Source of the DNA: Moritella marina ATCC 15381
GTDB lineage: Bacteria > Pseudomonadota > Gammaproteobacteria > Enterobacterales > Moritellaceae
Reading direction: 5' to 3'
Length of the DNA stretch: 64,000 nt
Assembly (NCBI RefSeq): GCF_008931805.1
Contig: NZ_CP044399.1
Span: 1,860,001-1,924,000, forward strand
Part shown: one piece after another, positions 55,643 through 64,000 of the stretch
How positions within the stretch are numbered: the stretch's first letter is position 1
How the letters are laid out: every line of letters begins with the position of its first letter
The notes under the pieces: model-generated
The model's database searches: none
Seen by the model: the letters and a program-made list of their open reading frames with translations, nothing else
Told to the model about the DNA's origin: nothing
Made by a program: the position numbers and the translations under genes

Positions 55643-57232
55643 TTAACCAACTTTATCTAGCTTTACCGAATTTAGCTTTATGGCTTGTGCAGCAATGATC
55701 TGCGCATCCATGTAGTCTGCAACAGCCGCTTGTTGTGCTTTATTTAAGTACAAACCAAGCTTAGTACGACGCCATAATACATCTTCTGCTTTCTTAGCAA
55801 ACTCTGTTTCAATCAAGTAATCAAGTTCGCGGCTGTAAACACCGTGACCAAAGTGAATACCAAAATCAGCCTCAGATTTACAATCAGCGAATAATTTCCA
55901 AGTATCTGTACCAAATTGGTTCACATAACGCTTCGCTGTTTCAGGGTTTAGCCATAAATGCTGTGAACAAATGTTAGCAACTAACTGCGTACGTGGGTAG
56001 CTAAAATCACCGCCTGGTAATGGCGTATCGGCTGTCCACGAATTACCTAACTTATCAAAGTACGGTGAAATCAGTGTCATTGCTGACTCAGCAAGTTTAC
56101 GGTAAGTAGTTAATTTTCCACCAAAAATAGATAACAATGGCGCTTGTGTGCCTTCTTGCTCAAGTTCCAATGTGTAATCACGTGTGATGGCTTGTGGTGA
56201 TGAAGATTCGTCATCACACAATGGACGTACGCCACTGTAAGTCCAAACGACATCACTCGGTGCAAGCTGTTTCACAAAATGTTCGTTTACCACATCAATC
56301 AGGTATTCTACTTCGTCATCAGAGATCGCAACTTTACGTGGGTCACCAACGTATTCAACGTCAGTTGTACCTATGATTGAAAAGTCTTCCATGTAAGGAA
56401 TAACGAACACAATTCGATTATCTTTGTTTTGGAGAATGTAAGCTTGTTCTTCATCATGAATACGTGGTACTACTATGTGTGAACCTTTGACCAAACGAAT
56501 GTTACGTGGTGATTCTTCTTCCATGCTGTCATCGAAGAATTGCTTCACCCAAGGACCAGCCGCATTCACTAATGCACGTGCAGTACGCTCGAAACGCACG
56601 TTTGTTTGATCATTTACAATCGTTACTTGCCATAAGCCATCTTTACGCACAGCTTTTTCTACACGGCAATAGTTCTCAACTTCAGCACCGTTACGTTGTG
56701 CTGCCATCGCATTTAGAATAACTAAACGCGCATCATCAACCCAACAATCTGAATATTCAAAACCTTTGGTAATTTCTTTTTTAAGTAAACCTGATTTTGC
56801 TAAGTTCACTTGGTTACTACCTGGTAACGTTGTACGCTTACCCAAGTTGTCATACAGGAATAAACCTGCACGAATTAATAACGCAGGACGTAAGAAAGGA
56901 CGGTGCGGTAAACGGAAACGCATCGGTTTAACAATGTGTGGGGCTTTCTTGAGTAATACTTCGCGCTCTGCAAGTGATTCAGACACTAAACGAAATTCGT
57001 AATGTTCAAGGTAACGTAAGCCACCATGAACAAGTTTAGAACTTGCTGATGATGTAGCTGAAGCAAAATCGGCTGCTTCATATAATCCGACAGTTAGGCC
57101 TCGACCAGCAGCGTCCGCTGCAATACCTGCGCCATTAATACCACCACCTACAACGATCAGGTCTAGTACTTCATTGTTTGCTTTATTATCAGTCACATTA
57201 TTGGCCATTACTTTCTGGTTTCCATTATTCAT
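55643..57232 (-). CDS. glpD: Aerobic glycerol-3-phosphate dehydrogenase
   Basis: FAD enzyme at the inner membrane that oxidises glycerol-3-phosphate to DHAP and reduces quinone. The 529-residue protein shows LDLIVVGGGINGAGIAADAAGRGL near residue 23-46, ASSKLVHGGLRYLEHYEFRLV near 64, and FSIIGTTDVEYVGDP near 283, all typical of GlpD. It is about 25 residues longer than E. coli GlpD, mainly at the N-terminus, where a second Met (MANNVT) is an alternative start. Upstream lie several GlpR-like half-sites. Confidence 0.93.
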   Translation of the reverse strand: MNNGNQKVMANNVTDNKANNEVLDLIVVGGGINGAGIAADAAGRGLTVGLYEAADFASATSSASSKLVHGGLRYLEHYEFRLVSESLAEREVLLKKAPHIVKPMRFRLPHRPFLRPALLIRAGLFLYDNLGKRTTLPGSNQVNLAKSGLLKKEITKGFEYSDCWVDDARLVILNAMAAQRNGAEVENYCRVEKAVRKDGLWQVTIVNDQTNVRFERTARALVNAAGPWVKQFFDDSMEEESPRNIRLVKGSHIVVPRIHDEEQAYILQNKDNRIVFVIPYMEDFSIIGTTDVEYVGDPRKVAISDDEVEYLIDVVNEHFVKQLAPSDVVWTYSGVRPLCDDESSSPQAITRDYTLELEQEGTQAPLLSIFGGKLTTYRKLAESAMTLISPYFDKLGNSWTADTPLPGGDFSYPRTQLVANICSQHLWLNPETAKRYVNQFGTDTWKLFADCKSEADFGIHFGHGVYSRELDYLIETEFAKKAEDVLWRRTKLGLYLNKAQQAAVADYMDAQIIAAQAIKLNSVKLDKVG

Positions 57233-57594
57233 ACTTAACTCACTTTAATACATTCTTGTCTGAGCGAACGACCGCTTTCGAACATCTGCAACTAATATAG
57301 AACACTTTGCTATTAAAATCATCATTTACTTTCGAATTCGCGCATTTATTTTTACATAGCGAACATTAATGACGAAAGTAAACACGATAATAATGTTCGA
57401 ATGGCTATTAAGCCTCACAAATATGTCAAGTTGATGACAAAAATAGACTACTTTGTTGAAGATGCCCAACCTACCAAAAATAAACTCAAAAAAAGCCCAA
57501 AAAAAAGCACCACTATATCAATATAATGATGCTCTTCTAATTCGACTAAGGTGATTACCTATTGGCAATCAATCCTAAGCACTAGTTATATAAC
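57233..57594. other. Spacer between glpK and glpD
   Basis: 362 AT-rich bases with the GlpR-like half-sites at 57276-57400 and A-rich runs. AGTTATATAACT at 57584-57595 is a 12-bp perfect palindrome touching the glpK stop codon. No coding frame is supported, and no GC-rich terminator was seen. Confidence 0.5.
57276..57400 (-). promoter_or_regulatory. GlpR-like operator half-sites upstream of glpD
   Basis: Three half-sites related to the GlpR consensus (WATGTTCGWT / AWCGAACATW) are visible: TTTCGAACAT at 57276-57285, GCGAACATTA at 57359-57368 and TAATGTTCGA at 57391-57400. Multiple tandem sites are the usual arrangement in glp promoters. The spacing between the last two would allow DNA looping or two dimers. 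Confidence 0.6.
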
Positions 57595-59127
57595 TCATAG
57601 CAAGTCGTCTTCTTCATCATGGCCTTCAGCCCATGATTGCGCCGCTTTCACTGCACGTTTCCAACCACGGTAACGACGTTGACGTTTAACATCATCATCA
57701 TGTGGCATAAATGATTTTTCAATCACAGCTTTATCAGATAATTCATCTAGGCCATCCCAGAAACCAACAGCCAAACCCGCAAGGTATGCCGCACCAAGTG
57801 CCGTTACTTCTGTAACAGCAGGGCGTAATACCGTCGTATTGAGCACGTCAGATTGGAATTGCATTAAGAAGTTATTCGCGACAGCACCGCCATCGACACG
57901 TAGTTCAGCCAATTTAATGCCGGAATCAGCTTGCATCGCATCAAGTACGTCACGTGTTTGATACGCAATACTTTCTAATGTGGCACGAATAATATGGTTT
58001 GCACCAACACCACGCGTTAGACCAACAATCGTACCACGTGCATAAGCATCCCAGTACGGTGCGCCTAGACCAGTAAACGCAGGAACAACATACACACCGT
58101 TTGACGAATCTACTTTGGTTGCAAAATATTCAGAATCTTTTGCATCAGCAAGCAATTTCATTTCGTCACGCAACCATTGGATAGAAGCACCACCCATGAA
58201 TACCGCGCCTTCGAGTGCGTATGCGACTTCACCACGTGGACCACATGCCAAGGTAGTAAGTAGACCATTCTGCGATGTTACTTTTTCTTTACCCGTGTTC
58301 ATTAACAAGAAACAACCCGTACCGTAGGTGTTTTTCGCTTGGCCTTGTTCTACACACATTTGACCATAAAGTGCAGCTTGTTGATCACCAGCAATACCAG
58401 CGATTGGGGTACGCGTACCGCCTTTACCACCTAAGTTCATTTGACCGTAAACTTCTGAAGAAGATTTCACTTCAGCCATCATTGATAATGGAATATCAAG
58501 GATCTTAAGTAGTTTCTCATCCCACTGCAGTGTATTGATGTTAAATAACATAGTACGTGATGCGTTAGTGTGATCAGTTACATGTACGCGTCCTTGGGTC
58601 ATTTTCCAAACTAACCAAGTATCAACAGTACCGAATAATAGTTTACCGGCTTCAGCGTCTTCACGTGCACCCTCAACATTATCAAGGATCCATTTAATTT
58701 TTGTACCAGAGAAGTACGGGTCAACAACCAAACCTGTGTTCTCACGTACGTATTCTTCAAAGCTTGCATCTTGTGCTTTTAATTTGTCACAGATATCAGC
58801 AGTACGACGACATTGCCATACGATCGCGTTATAAACCGGTTTACCTGTTTCTTTGTTCCAAACAATCGTTGTTTCACGTTGGTTAGTAATGCCGATACCG
58901 GCAATTTCATCACTAGTGATGCCAGTCTTGGCTAATGTTTCAACTAATACTGAGCTCTGAGTTGCGTAGATTTCAAGTGGATCATGCTCAACCCAACCCG
59001 CTTGCGGATAGATCTGCGTGAATTCACGTTGAGATACACTAACAATATTTGCATCGTGGTCAAGAATAACGGCACGAGAACTTGTTGTACCTTGGTCTAA
59101 AGCAATAATGTATTTTTTCTCAGTCAT
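57595..59127 (-). CDS. glpK: Glycerol kinase
   Basis: 510 residues of the FGGY kinase family: [31 protein letters not shown] at the start (phosphate-binding loop), [15 protein letters not shown] near 103, [15 protein letters not shown] near 135, [15 protein letters not shown] near 243 and [23 protein letters not shown] near 335. It traps glycerol as glycerol-3-phosphate. AAAGGACTTCGTA is the SD. Slightly longer than the 502 residues of E. coli GlpK, mainly at the acidic C-terminal end. Confidence 0.95.
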   Translation of the reverse strand: MTEKKYIIALDQGTTSSRAVILDHDANIVSVSQREFTQIYPQAGWVEHDPLEIYATQSSVLVETLAKTGITSDEIAGIGITNQRETTIVWNKETGKPVYNAIVWQCRRTADICDKLKAQDASFEEYVRENTGLVVDPYFSGTKIKWILDNVEGAREDAEAGKLLFGTVDTWLVWKMTQGRVHVTDHTNASRTMLFNINTLQWDEKLLKILDIPLSMMAEVKSSSEVYGQMNLGGKGGTRTPIAGIAGDQQAALYGQMCVEQGQAKNTYGTGCFLLMNTGKEKVTSQNGLLTTLACGPRGEVAYALEGAVFMGGASIQWLRDEMKLLADAKDSEYFATKVDSSNGVYVVPAFTGLGAPYWDAYARGTIVGLTRGVGANHIIRATLESIAYQTRDVLDAMQADSGIKLAELRVDGGAVANNFLMQFQSDVLNTTVLRPAVTEVTALGAAYLAGLAVGFWDGLDELSDKAVIEKSFMPHDDDVKRQRRYRGWKRAVKAAQSWAEGHDEEDDLL

Positions 59128-59302
59128 TACGAAGTCCTTTTAATTTCATAGAGTACTTATGTTTAATTATATACCCAAGCGATACTTTGATGTTAACTAT
59201 TGATTTACTTGTTTATTTATTTTTTGTTTTAACAATACAATAATCAAAGTCGCTTAGATGGCATTCAAAATTTATGCGATGTTACTTTTCAATATCGCGA
59301 AC

Positions 59303-60160
59303 TTATACTTCAGCTGTTTTAGCTTCAACAGATACTTCATCACACTGGTTTGGAATAGTGCAACCATGACCTGCAGATGGTAAATATTGACCAATCACTT
59401 TTGGATATAACCAACCACCGAAACATGCGCCTACAATTGGGCCTAAGATAGGAACGATGAAGTAAGGAATATCTTTAGCGCCTGTTAATGCAAACTCCCA
59501 ACCCGCGAAATAAGCGAACAGTTTAGGACCAAAGTCACGTGCTGGATTCATCGCAAAACCAGTTAGTGGACCTAAAGAACCACCGATTACCGCGATTAGT
59601 ACACCGATAAGTACAGGGTTCATTGCGCCACGCGGCTCGCCGTTACTTTCATCGCCTAATGCTAAGATAGCGAACATTAATACCGCGGTGATCACAAACT
59701 CAACCGCAAATGCGCCGATGAATGTTAATGATGGGTGTGGGTAAGTAGAAAAGATACCAGCTGTGGATAATGCCGCTTCACTGTTACGCAAGAAGCCGTT
59801 AGCTATTTCGTAGTCAGTAAATAAGTTGCTATATAGTCCATATACTAACGCTGCAGAACAAAAAGCACCTGCGAGTTGCGAGAATATATAAGGTAGTACT
59901 TTGCTTTTATCAAATCCGTGAAACGCTGCAAGTGCAATCGTCACGGCAGGATTAATATGCGCGCCAGAAACACCCGCGGTACAGTAAATAGCAATTGCTA
60001 CACCCATACCCCAAATAATACTAATTTCCCACTGACCAAAACTTGCCCCCGTTAATACCAGTGCAGCTACACAGCCGACACCAAAAAATATTAACAGTCC
60101 AGTTCCAATAAACTCAGCCAGGCATTCGCCCATCAGAGTATGTTGTTTATTGCTAGCCAT
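59303..60160 (-). CDS. glpF: Glycerol facilitator (aquaglyceroporin)
   Basis: A 285-residue MIP-family channel with the two NPA-type boxes, SGAHINPAVTIALAA near residues 64-78 and GFAMNPARDFGPKLFAYFAGWE near 202-223, and the aromatic/arginine filter (Arg in NPARD). Asp after the second box marks a glycerol-conducting member. First gene of glpF-glpK-glpD, 175 bases from glpK. AAAGGAATGAATC precedes the ATG. Confidence 0.95.
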   Translation of the reverse strand: MASNKQHTLMGECLAEFIGTGLLIFFGVGCVAALVLTGASFGQWEISIIWGMGVAIAIYCTAGVSGAHINPAVTIALAAFHGFDKSKVLPYIFSQLAGAFCSAALVYGLYSNLFTDYEIANGFLRNSEAALSTAGIFSTYPHPSLTFIGAFAVEFVITAVLMFAILALGDESNGEPRGAMNPVLIGVLIAVIGGSLGPLTGFAMNPARDFGPKLFAYFAGWEFALTGAKDIPYFIVPILGPIVGACFGGWLYPKVIGQYLPSAGHGCTIPNQCDEVSVEAKTAEV

Positions 60161-60196
60161 GATTCATTCCTTTGTTTTATTTATGTAGGGTATACA

Positions 60197-60224
60197 CAAT
60201 GTTCGTGTGAATTTTAATTTACAC
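60197..60224 (-). promoter_or_regulatory. GlpR-like half-site and CRP-like dyad upstream of glpF
   Basis: CAATGTTCG at 60197-60205 is a GlpR-like half-site. It adjoins a 20-bp imperfect dyad, GTGTGAATTTTAATTTACAC (60205-60224), which matches itself in eight of ten half-site positions and could be a CRP-type site. Both lie 37-64 bases upstream of the glpF start. A further GCGAACAT lies at 60499-60506. Confidence 0.5.
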
Positions 60225-60259
60225 TTTTTATACATAATTAAAACAAACAAGGAATAAAA

Positions 60260-60370
60260 ATGAGCGTTCGAGCACATAAACGCATTCAAACGAGACATGT
60301 TGAAATATATTTAGCTATAAAACACGCTATATCGAACGGGGTTGATCGAGATCAGTGCATATATGACTAA
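60260..60370 (+). CDS. Possible 36-residue small protein, divergent from glpF
   Basis: ATG at 60260 follows AAGGAA at a five-base spacing and opens a 36-codon frame (MSVRAHKRIQTRHVEIYLAI...), basic at the N-terminus and ending IYD. No family is known to me. Only the SD supports it, and frames of this size arise by chance. Confidence 0.2.
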   Translation: MSVRAHKRIQTRHVEIYLAIKHAISNGVDRDQCIYD

Positions 60371-60535
60371 GCGCTACACGATAGTTAGCAACAATATTTA
60401 ACACTTTATTAGTATTAAAATGGTAATTACTGCGCATATAGCTTATTAACAAGCATGAACGTAAGGGAAGTTAAGGTGAGCAGGCTAAATGTAACAAAGC
60501 GAACATCTGTAAGGTGAAATTATTAAAACGAACAA

Positions 60536-60570
60536 AACACGGTTAAGCCATTTGTAGGCTTAACCGTGTT
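60536..60570 (-). terminator. Rho-independent terminator of the MFS gene
   Basis: AACACGGTTAAGCC and GGCTTAACCGTGTT form a perfect 14-bp stem with a seven-base loop, followed on the minus strand by TTTTG and a second T-run. It lies about 50 bases past the MFS stop codon. Confidence 0.85.
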
Positions 60571-60619
60571 AATAGCAACACCACAAGGTCTGCGTATTGT
60601 AACAGCCCCCTCTGAAACC

Positions 60620-61789
60620 CTATTGCGGGATTGCAGAGTGATCGCTTGGTTTTGATGTCGCACTTTTGATTAGCATGTAAATACACATAGTCAGCATGCA
60701 AACACCAAGGTACATAATCAAGCCATTGTTGTAGTGCTTAAAGCTCTGCGCCACGACAGGTCCTGCCACAGAGCCAGCGCTATAACTAAGCAACATGATC
60801 TCGGTCGCCGCAACAATTTTACTCACGCCTAAACTGTCACACGCTAACGAGATAGCAACGGGATAGAGTGAAAATACACTCGCACCCAACAACATGTAGC
60901 TTGAGCTCAGCAATACTGAGTCATGCGTCGTTAATATACCAATGACGCCCAGTACACCCAATAAACAAAATAGTGACATTAATAATGTCTTACTCATTTT
61001 CGGTGACAAGTAGCTAACGATTGGTTGCACTAACATGCCGCCCAAAATAATAATCGCCATTAGCATACCCGTTTGCTCTGCACTGCCTGTTTGTGCTTTA
61101 AGGTACAAAGGCATTAACCCATAAATAGGCGCCATTAACATACCAGAAACTAAACATCCTAAAATGGCAGGACGGCTTAGTGTTTTTAGTTCAGCAAACT
61201 TGATCTTTTGGTGCCCAGTGCAATCAGGCTGCCCCACCTTGATTAATAACGGCGGTAAAATAGCAACCAACAATACACCTATCACTATGCTGTAAGGAAA
61301 GATCCCAACAGCCCCTATAGGAACAAGTGCTAACTGGCCTAATGCATTACCACCGTATAAAGAGGTCATGTATAAACCTAAACGTTTAGCGCGTTGTTTT
61401 GCGGTGTCGGCCATTAATAACCAAGACTCAACAACAACAAATACCCCTGCTACGGCAACACCGGCAATAAAACGAGCCGCTAACCAGGTTGCTGCACTTG
61501 GTAATGCGATCATCAAAAAGATCGATAACAGCAGTACACTTAAAAACAAAATAAACGCAAGGCGGTGCCCCATTCTTGCGACGACACTTTCTATCTGTAA
61601 TGACCCGATTAATAGTCCCAGATAAAAGATACTTGCCAACCAAGGTGTTAATGTAAGACTTAGTCCAAAAGATTGCAAAGATAACGGAATTAGGCTCATT
61701 AAAAAGCCCGATGCAATAGCAAAAAATGACAAACCGACAACAGGTACAAATGTGCTGTTTTTTGGGTTTGTGCAGGCGAATGTTCCCAC
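60620..61789 (-). CDS. MFS transporter, YcaD-like
   Basis: 389 residues with 12 predicted helices. The chain VVGLSFFAIASGFLMSLIPLSLQSFGLSLTLTPWLASIFYLGLLIGSL, the MGHRLAF loop after helix 2 and the RFIAGVAVAGVFVVVESWLL segment near 112-130 are features of YcaD-type MFS proteins. Substrate unknown. The start is GTG 61789 preceded by GAGGATACAAG; no ATG precedes the first helix. The conserved ends lie just before the palindrome-containing spacer. Confidence 0.85.
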   Translation of the reverse strand: MGTFACTNPKNSTFVPVVGLSFFAIASGFLMSLIPLSLQSFGLSLTLTPWLASIFYLGLLIGSLQIESVVARMGHRLAFILFLSVLLLSIFLMIALPSAATWLAARFIAGVAVAGVFVVVESWLLMADTAKQRAKRLGLYMTSLYGGNALGQLALVPIGAVGIFPYSIVIGVLLVAILPPLLIKVGQPDCTGHQKIKFAELKTLSRPAILGCLVSGMLMAPIYGLMPLYLKAQTGSAEQTGMLMAIIILGGMLVQPIVSYLSPKMSKTLLMSLFCLLGVLGVIGILTTHDSVLLSSSYMLLGASVFSLYPVAISLACDSLGVSKIVAATEIMLLSYSAGSVAGPVVAQSFKHYNNGLIMYLGVCMLTMCIYMLIKSATSKPSDHSAIPQ

Positions 61790-62271
61790 CTTGTATCCTC
61801 AAGTTAAATTGTTTAAATATAGGTTAAGCCGCTATATGTGTACCAGTCACTGGTTACTGCATATTTCGGCGAGACTTTAATCCTAATTTAATGTGATGTA
61901 AAGTTTATTTTCAATAAAACATAAAATAATTTAAAAGGAAATAAACTGCGCTTAAGTACCGCATGTCAACAGGTTACATCCATGTTAACATTTAATGCCA
62001 TCACACTTTCGATACGTTAACCAAAACGAAACGCCTTGATTAACACGTGAATACCAAAGTGCTGTTTACACAAGGTTAAATCACTTTAACGGTAACCTAA
62101 GAGTAAATTAACTACTGTTAATAGAGGTTTTAAATATTAATTTAAAATGCATTTTAAAGTCATTGTTAATTCTATGATGAACGATGATCAGAGAGGTAAA
62201 AAAGCGCACTTAATAACGTATGTAATGAGGGTTTTGAGGTGATAGCAATGTAAGATAACAGTTATTGTTAA
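61790..62271. other. Spacer between diguanylate cyclase and MFS transporter, with an 18-bp palindrome
   Basis: About 480 AT-rich bases without a supported gene. TTTAAAATGCATTTTAAA at 62141-62158 is a perfect 18-bp palindrome, 350 bases before the MFS start and 110 past the end of the cyclase gene. It could be a regulator site or an AT-rich hairpin. Confidence 0.5.
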
Positions 62272-63744
62272 CTACATATTGAGTGGTTCATTATTGCTTA
62301 AATCTGCATAAAGTATACGATTCTTACCCGCGATTTTAGCCGCATATAAACGTTCATCGGCTTGTTTAATGACACTTTTTATTGATTTAATTTGCTCAAT
62401 CGAAGACGTAGTAACCACACCACCAGACATAGTCACGTGAAACTCGGTGTCGTCACTATAATGCGGGACATTAGCAACGCTTTCACAGATGCGTTCAAAC
62501 ACATCAATCTGTTTATTATCTTTGTTATATGCAATTAGCAAGCCGAATTCTTCACCGCCAAGGCGTAATAATATGTCATTTTCACGAATTTGCTGTTTAA
62601 TAACGGTCGTCACTCGGATCAGCACTTCATCACCGATAGGGTGCCCATAAGTATCATTCACATGCTTAAAATTATCTAAATCGATGATCATAAAAGAGTA
62701 AAACCGGTGATGTTGAATATTTTCGAGTTCTGCCATAAAACCACGACGGTTTAACAGTCCAGTCAAAGGATCATGGCATGACTCAGACGCCAATACCTTC
62801 GACACAAAACGTAATTTCAACGTATATAACACCCAAGCTGCAATCACAATGGCCACAAAATAAAACGCGATATCGGTAATGCTATTCTTAAATAAGTAAG
62901 TCATTTGGTCACTGATTGAATTCGGCATTACCATACGTAAATTGGTAATATTGCCATCAAAGCTTAGCGGCTCACTAAGTATACCCAAGTTAGATGCGGG
63001 CTTGGAATCATTAATGAGGTAAAAGTCCGAGTCTATAACCGACAATATTTCATGCCATAAAATATCACTATTAAGTACTCCATAGAAACGGCCATCCATA
63101 TAAATAGCAATGGAAAAAGTCATTATTTGATTGTTTGCGTATAAGTCATCATAAGGACCTGAAATAAAGACCTTGTTACTCATCCCCTCCGTGCTGGTAT
63201 TTAACACTTTACGCATATAAGGACGTTTAAACAGGGTTTTTTCAAAGTTCAGCGGATTAATCAATAACGCATTAATTTTTGGCGATACAATGACGAATTT
63301 ATGCTGTGAAATAAAATAAAGACTATTCACGTGATCTGTTCTACCAGCTAAGAATGTCATCATAGGTGTGATCTTAATCGCCTCGGTAATTTTATGATGT
63401 AAACCGGTATCCTTTGCACAACCAGGTTTACCACTCACCACCAAAAAATCATTCTCGAAGTCGTACATTTGGCTACTGCTGCGGTATTTGGATGTATAAC
63501 AGGTGTCAGCTTCGGTTAACTCAAAATTTAGTGCCGTTTTATTTTCGGTCGAATGCGAGAGCGTTAATTGTGATAAGCCATATTGGATAGCTTGAAGCTG
63601 GTAGACCAACTCGCCGAAGTGCCTTTCTAATACTTGAAATGATTGTTGAAATTTATCGAACTGTTTAACTTCAGAACGATTTATCTGATACGTGATAATA
63701 ACACTAATAATAACGGCAAGATAAACAGCAATTCTAATTTTCAA
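62272..63744 (-). CDS. Membrane-bound diguanylate cyclase (GGDEF) with periplasmic sensor
   Basis: 490 residues. Membrane helix at about 3-22, periplasmic sensor to about 285 (a Cache-like region with FLVVSGKPGCAKD, YFISQHKFVIVSPKIN, MTFSIAIYMDGRFYGVLNSDILWHEI), second helix DIAFYFVAIVIAAWVLYTLKL, then a GGDEF domain starting HDPLTGLLNRRGFM. The active site is GGEEF at 396-400, so catalysis is expected, and the product-inhibition site RxxD is present as REND at 387-390. It makes cyclic di-GMP. The apparent start is TTG (63744), with no ATG before the first helix. Confidence 0.9.
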   Translation of the reverse strand: MKIRIAVYLAVIISVIITYQINRSEVKQFDKFQQSFQVLERHFGELVYQLQAIQYGLSQLTLSHSTENKTALNFELTEADTCYTSKYRSSSQMYDFENDFLVVSGKPGCAKDTGLHHKITEAIKITPMMTFLAGRTDHVNSLYFISQHKFVIVSPKINALLINPLNFEKTLFKRPYMRKVLNTSTEGMSNKVFISGPYDDLYANNQIMTFSIAIYMDGRFYGVLNSDILWHEILSVIDSDFYLINDSKPASNLGILSEPLSFDGNITNLRMVMPNSISDQMTYLFKNSITDIAFYFVAIVIAAWVLYTLKLRFVSKVLASESCHDPLTGLLNRRGFMAELENIQHHRFYSFMIIDLDNFKHVNDTYGHPIGDEVLIRVTTVIKQQIRENDILLRLGGEEFGLLIAYNKDNKQIDVFERICESVANVPHYSDDTEFHVTMSGGVVTTSSIEQIKSIKSVIKQADERLYAAKIAGKNRILYADLSNNEPLNM

Positions 63745-63936
63745 GGGCCACCCGTATCCAATTTAACTATAACATGACAATTTATATTTAGTATAATATC
63801 AATGTTAAACATCACATTACGATGATATCAACTATATTGTTAAGACATAGCTAGCATCATATTAGCATTAAATATCATATAATCAGCTGAACATCACATT
63901 ATATGCAATACTAGTAATTCCCAAGAAAATAAAAAC

Positions 63937-63965
63937 AAAAAAGGCCGCTATTAAGCGACCTTTTC
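63937..63965. terminator. Hairpin terminator at the right edge
   Basis: AAAAGG-C-CGCT pairs with AGCG-A-CCTTTT around ATTA with one mismatch, and on the minus strand is followed by a run of six T. It probably ends a minus-strand gene that lies beyond the window. Confidence 0.6.
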
Positions 63966-64000
63966 ATTGTTTACTAAAGCATAAATAACACGTTATTAAC

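Larger units (their letters stand above)
60161..60619. other. Spacer between MFS transporter and glpF
   Basis: Holds the glpF promoter sites and the MFS terminator. A 36-codon plus-strand frame at 60260-60370 has AAGGAA five bases before its ATG; it is listed separately with low confidence. Otherwise I see nothing coding. Confidence 0.5.

Noticed and set aside
63770-63900. Repeated AACATCACATTA at about 63812 and 63892
   Set aside because: Two 12-base copies in a very AT-rich spacer without regular spacing; not enough for a CRISPR or iteron array.
1-64000. tRNA, rRNA, CRISPR arrays, phage or transposase genes
   Set aside because: None recognised on either strand by eye; a dedicated tRNA scan could still find something that I missed.

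Overview
The window reads as chromosome from a low-to-moderate GC, marine-type gammaproteobacterium. Catabolic, transport and regulatory genes resemble those of Alteromonadales/Vibrionales, and a Moritella-like psychrophile is my best guess; this is inference from protein style and AT-rich spacers, not from a marker gene. There is no rRNA, tRNA, CRISPR array, phage or intact insertion sequence. Most genes have clear Shine-Dalgarno (SD) sites and several convergent pairs share a hairpin terminator.

Layout. 1-3345 (minus): leucine dehydrogenase plus branched-chain 2-oxoacid dehydrogenase E1alpha, E1beta and the start of E2. 3940-5274: NSS-family Na+ symporter behind a TyrR-like box. 5400-7768 (minus): a compact module of two paralogous DUF1538-type membrane proteins, a PII-like protein and a two-CBS protein, behind a near-perfect FNR-type box. 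7946-10614 (minus): adenylation/carrier didomain protein with an acyltransferase-3 membrane protein. 10947-13866: lipoprotein, BASS-type transporter and CNT nucleoside transporter. 13867-14509: long spacer with two palindromic elements. 14510-23503: leucine degradation cluster (isovaleryl-CoA dehydrogenase, methylcrotonyl-CoA carboxylase, methylglutaconyl-CoA hydratase, HMG-CoA lyase) ending with acetoacetyl-CoA synthetase. 23603-24788: two YeeE/YedE sulfur transporters and a BigR/SqrR-like ArsR sensor with its dyad operator. 24922-28857: catalase, patatin and GlgC. 29019-30797: ETF alpha/beta. 31037-34442: small unknown protein, UDG-fold protein, LysR with divergent ureidoglycine aminohydrolase, YnfA. 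34447-40699 (minus): EamA, MerR, glutamine-synthetase-like ligase, aldehyde dehydrogenase, Fe-alcohol dehydrogenase and class I amidotransferase, together a probable gamma-glutamylation route for an amino alcohol. 40900-46616: cold shock protein, homocysteine methyltransferase family protein, response regulator and large hybrid kinase. 46636-52512: YqhC/YqhD-type pair, LysR/LysE-type pair, MOP flippase-like protein with a Fur-like box, SRPBCC protein. 52599-55511: OpuAC-type binding protein and ETF-quinone oxidoreductase. 55643-60160 (minus): GlpF, GlpK, GlpD with GlpR-like half-sites. 60620-63744 (minus): YcaD-like MFS transporter and a membrane diguanylate cyclase.

How the genes work together. 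The window holds almost a whole leucine-to-acetyl-CoA route: deamination (LeuDH), oxidative decarboxylation (BCKDH), acyl-CoA dehydrogenation, carboxylation, hydration, cleavage, and re-activation of acetoacetate, with ETF and ETF-QO carrying the electrons to quinone. The most interesting under-described units are the FNR-box/DUF1538/PII/CBS module, the ligase-dehydrogenases-amidotransferase cluster, and the adenylation-carrier plus acyltransferase pair.
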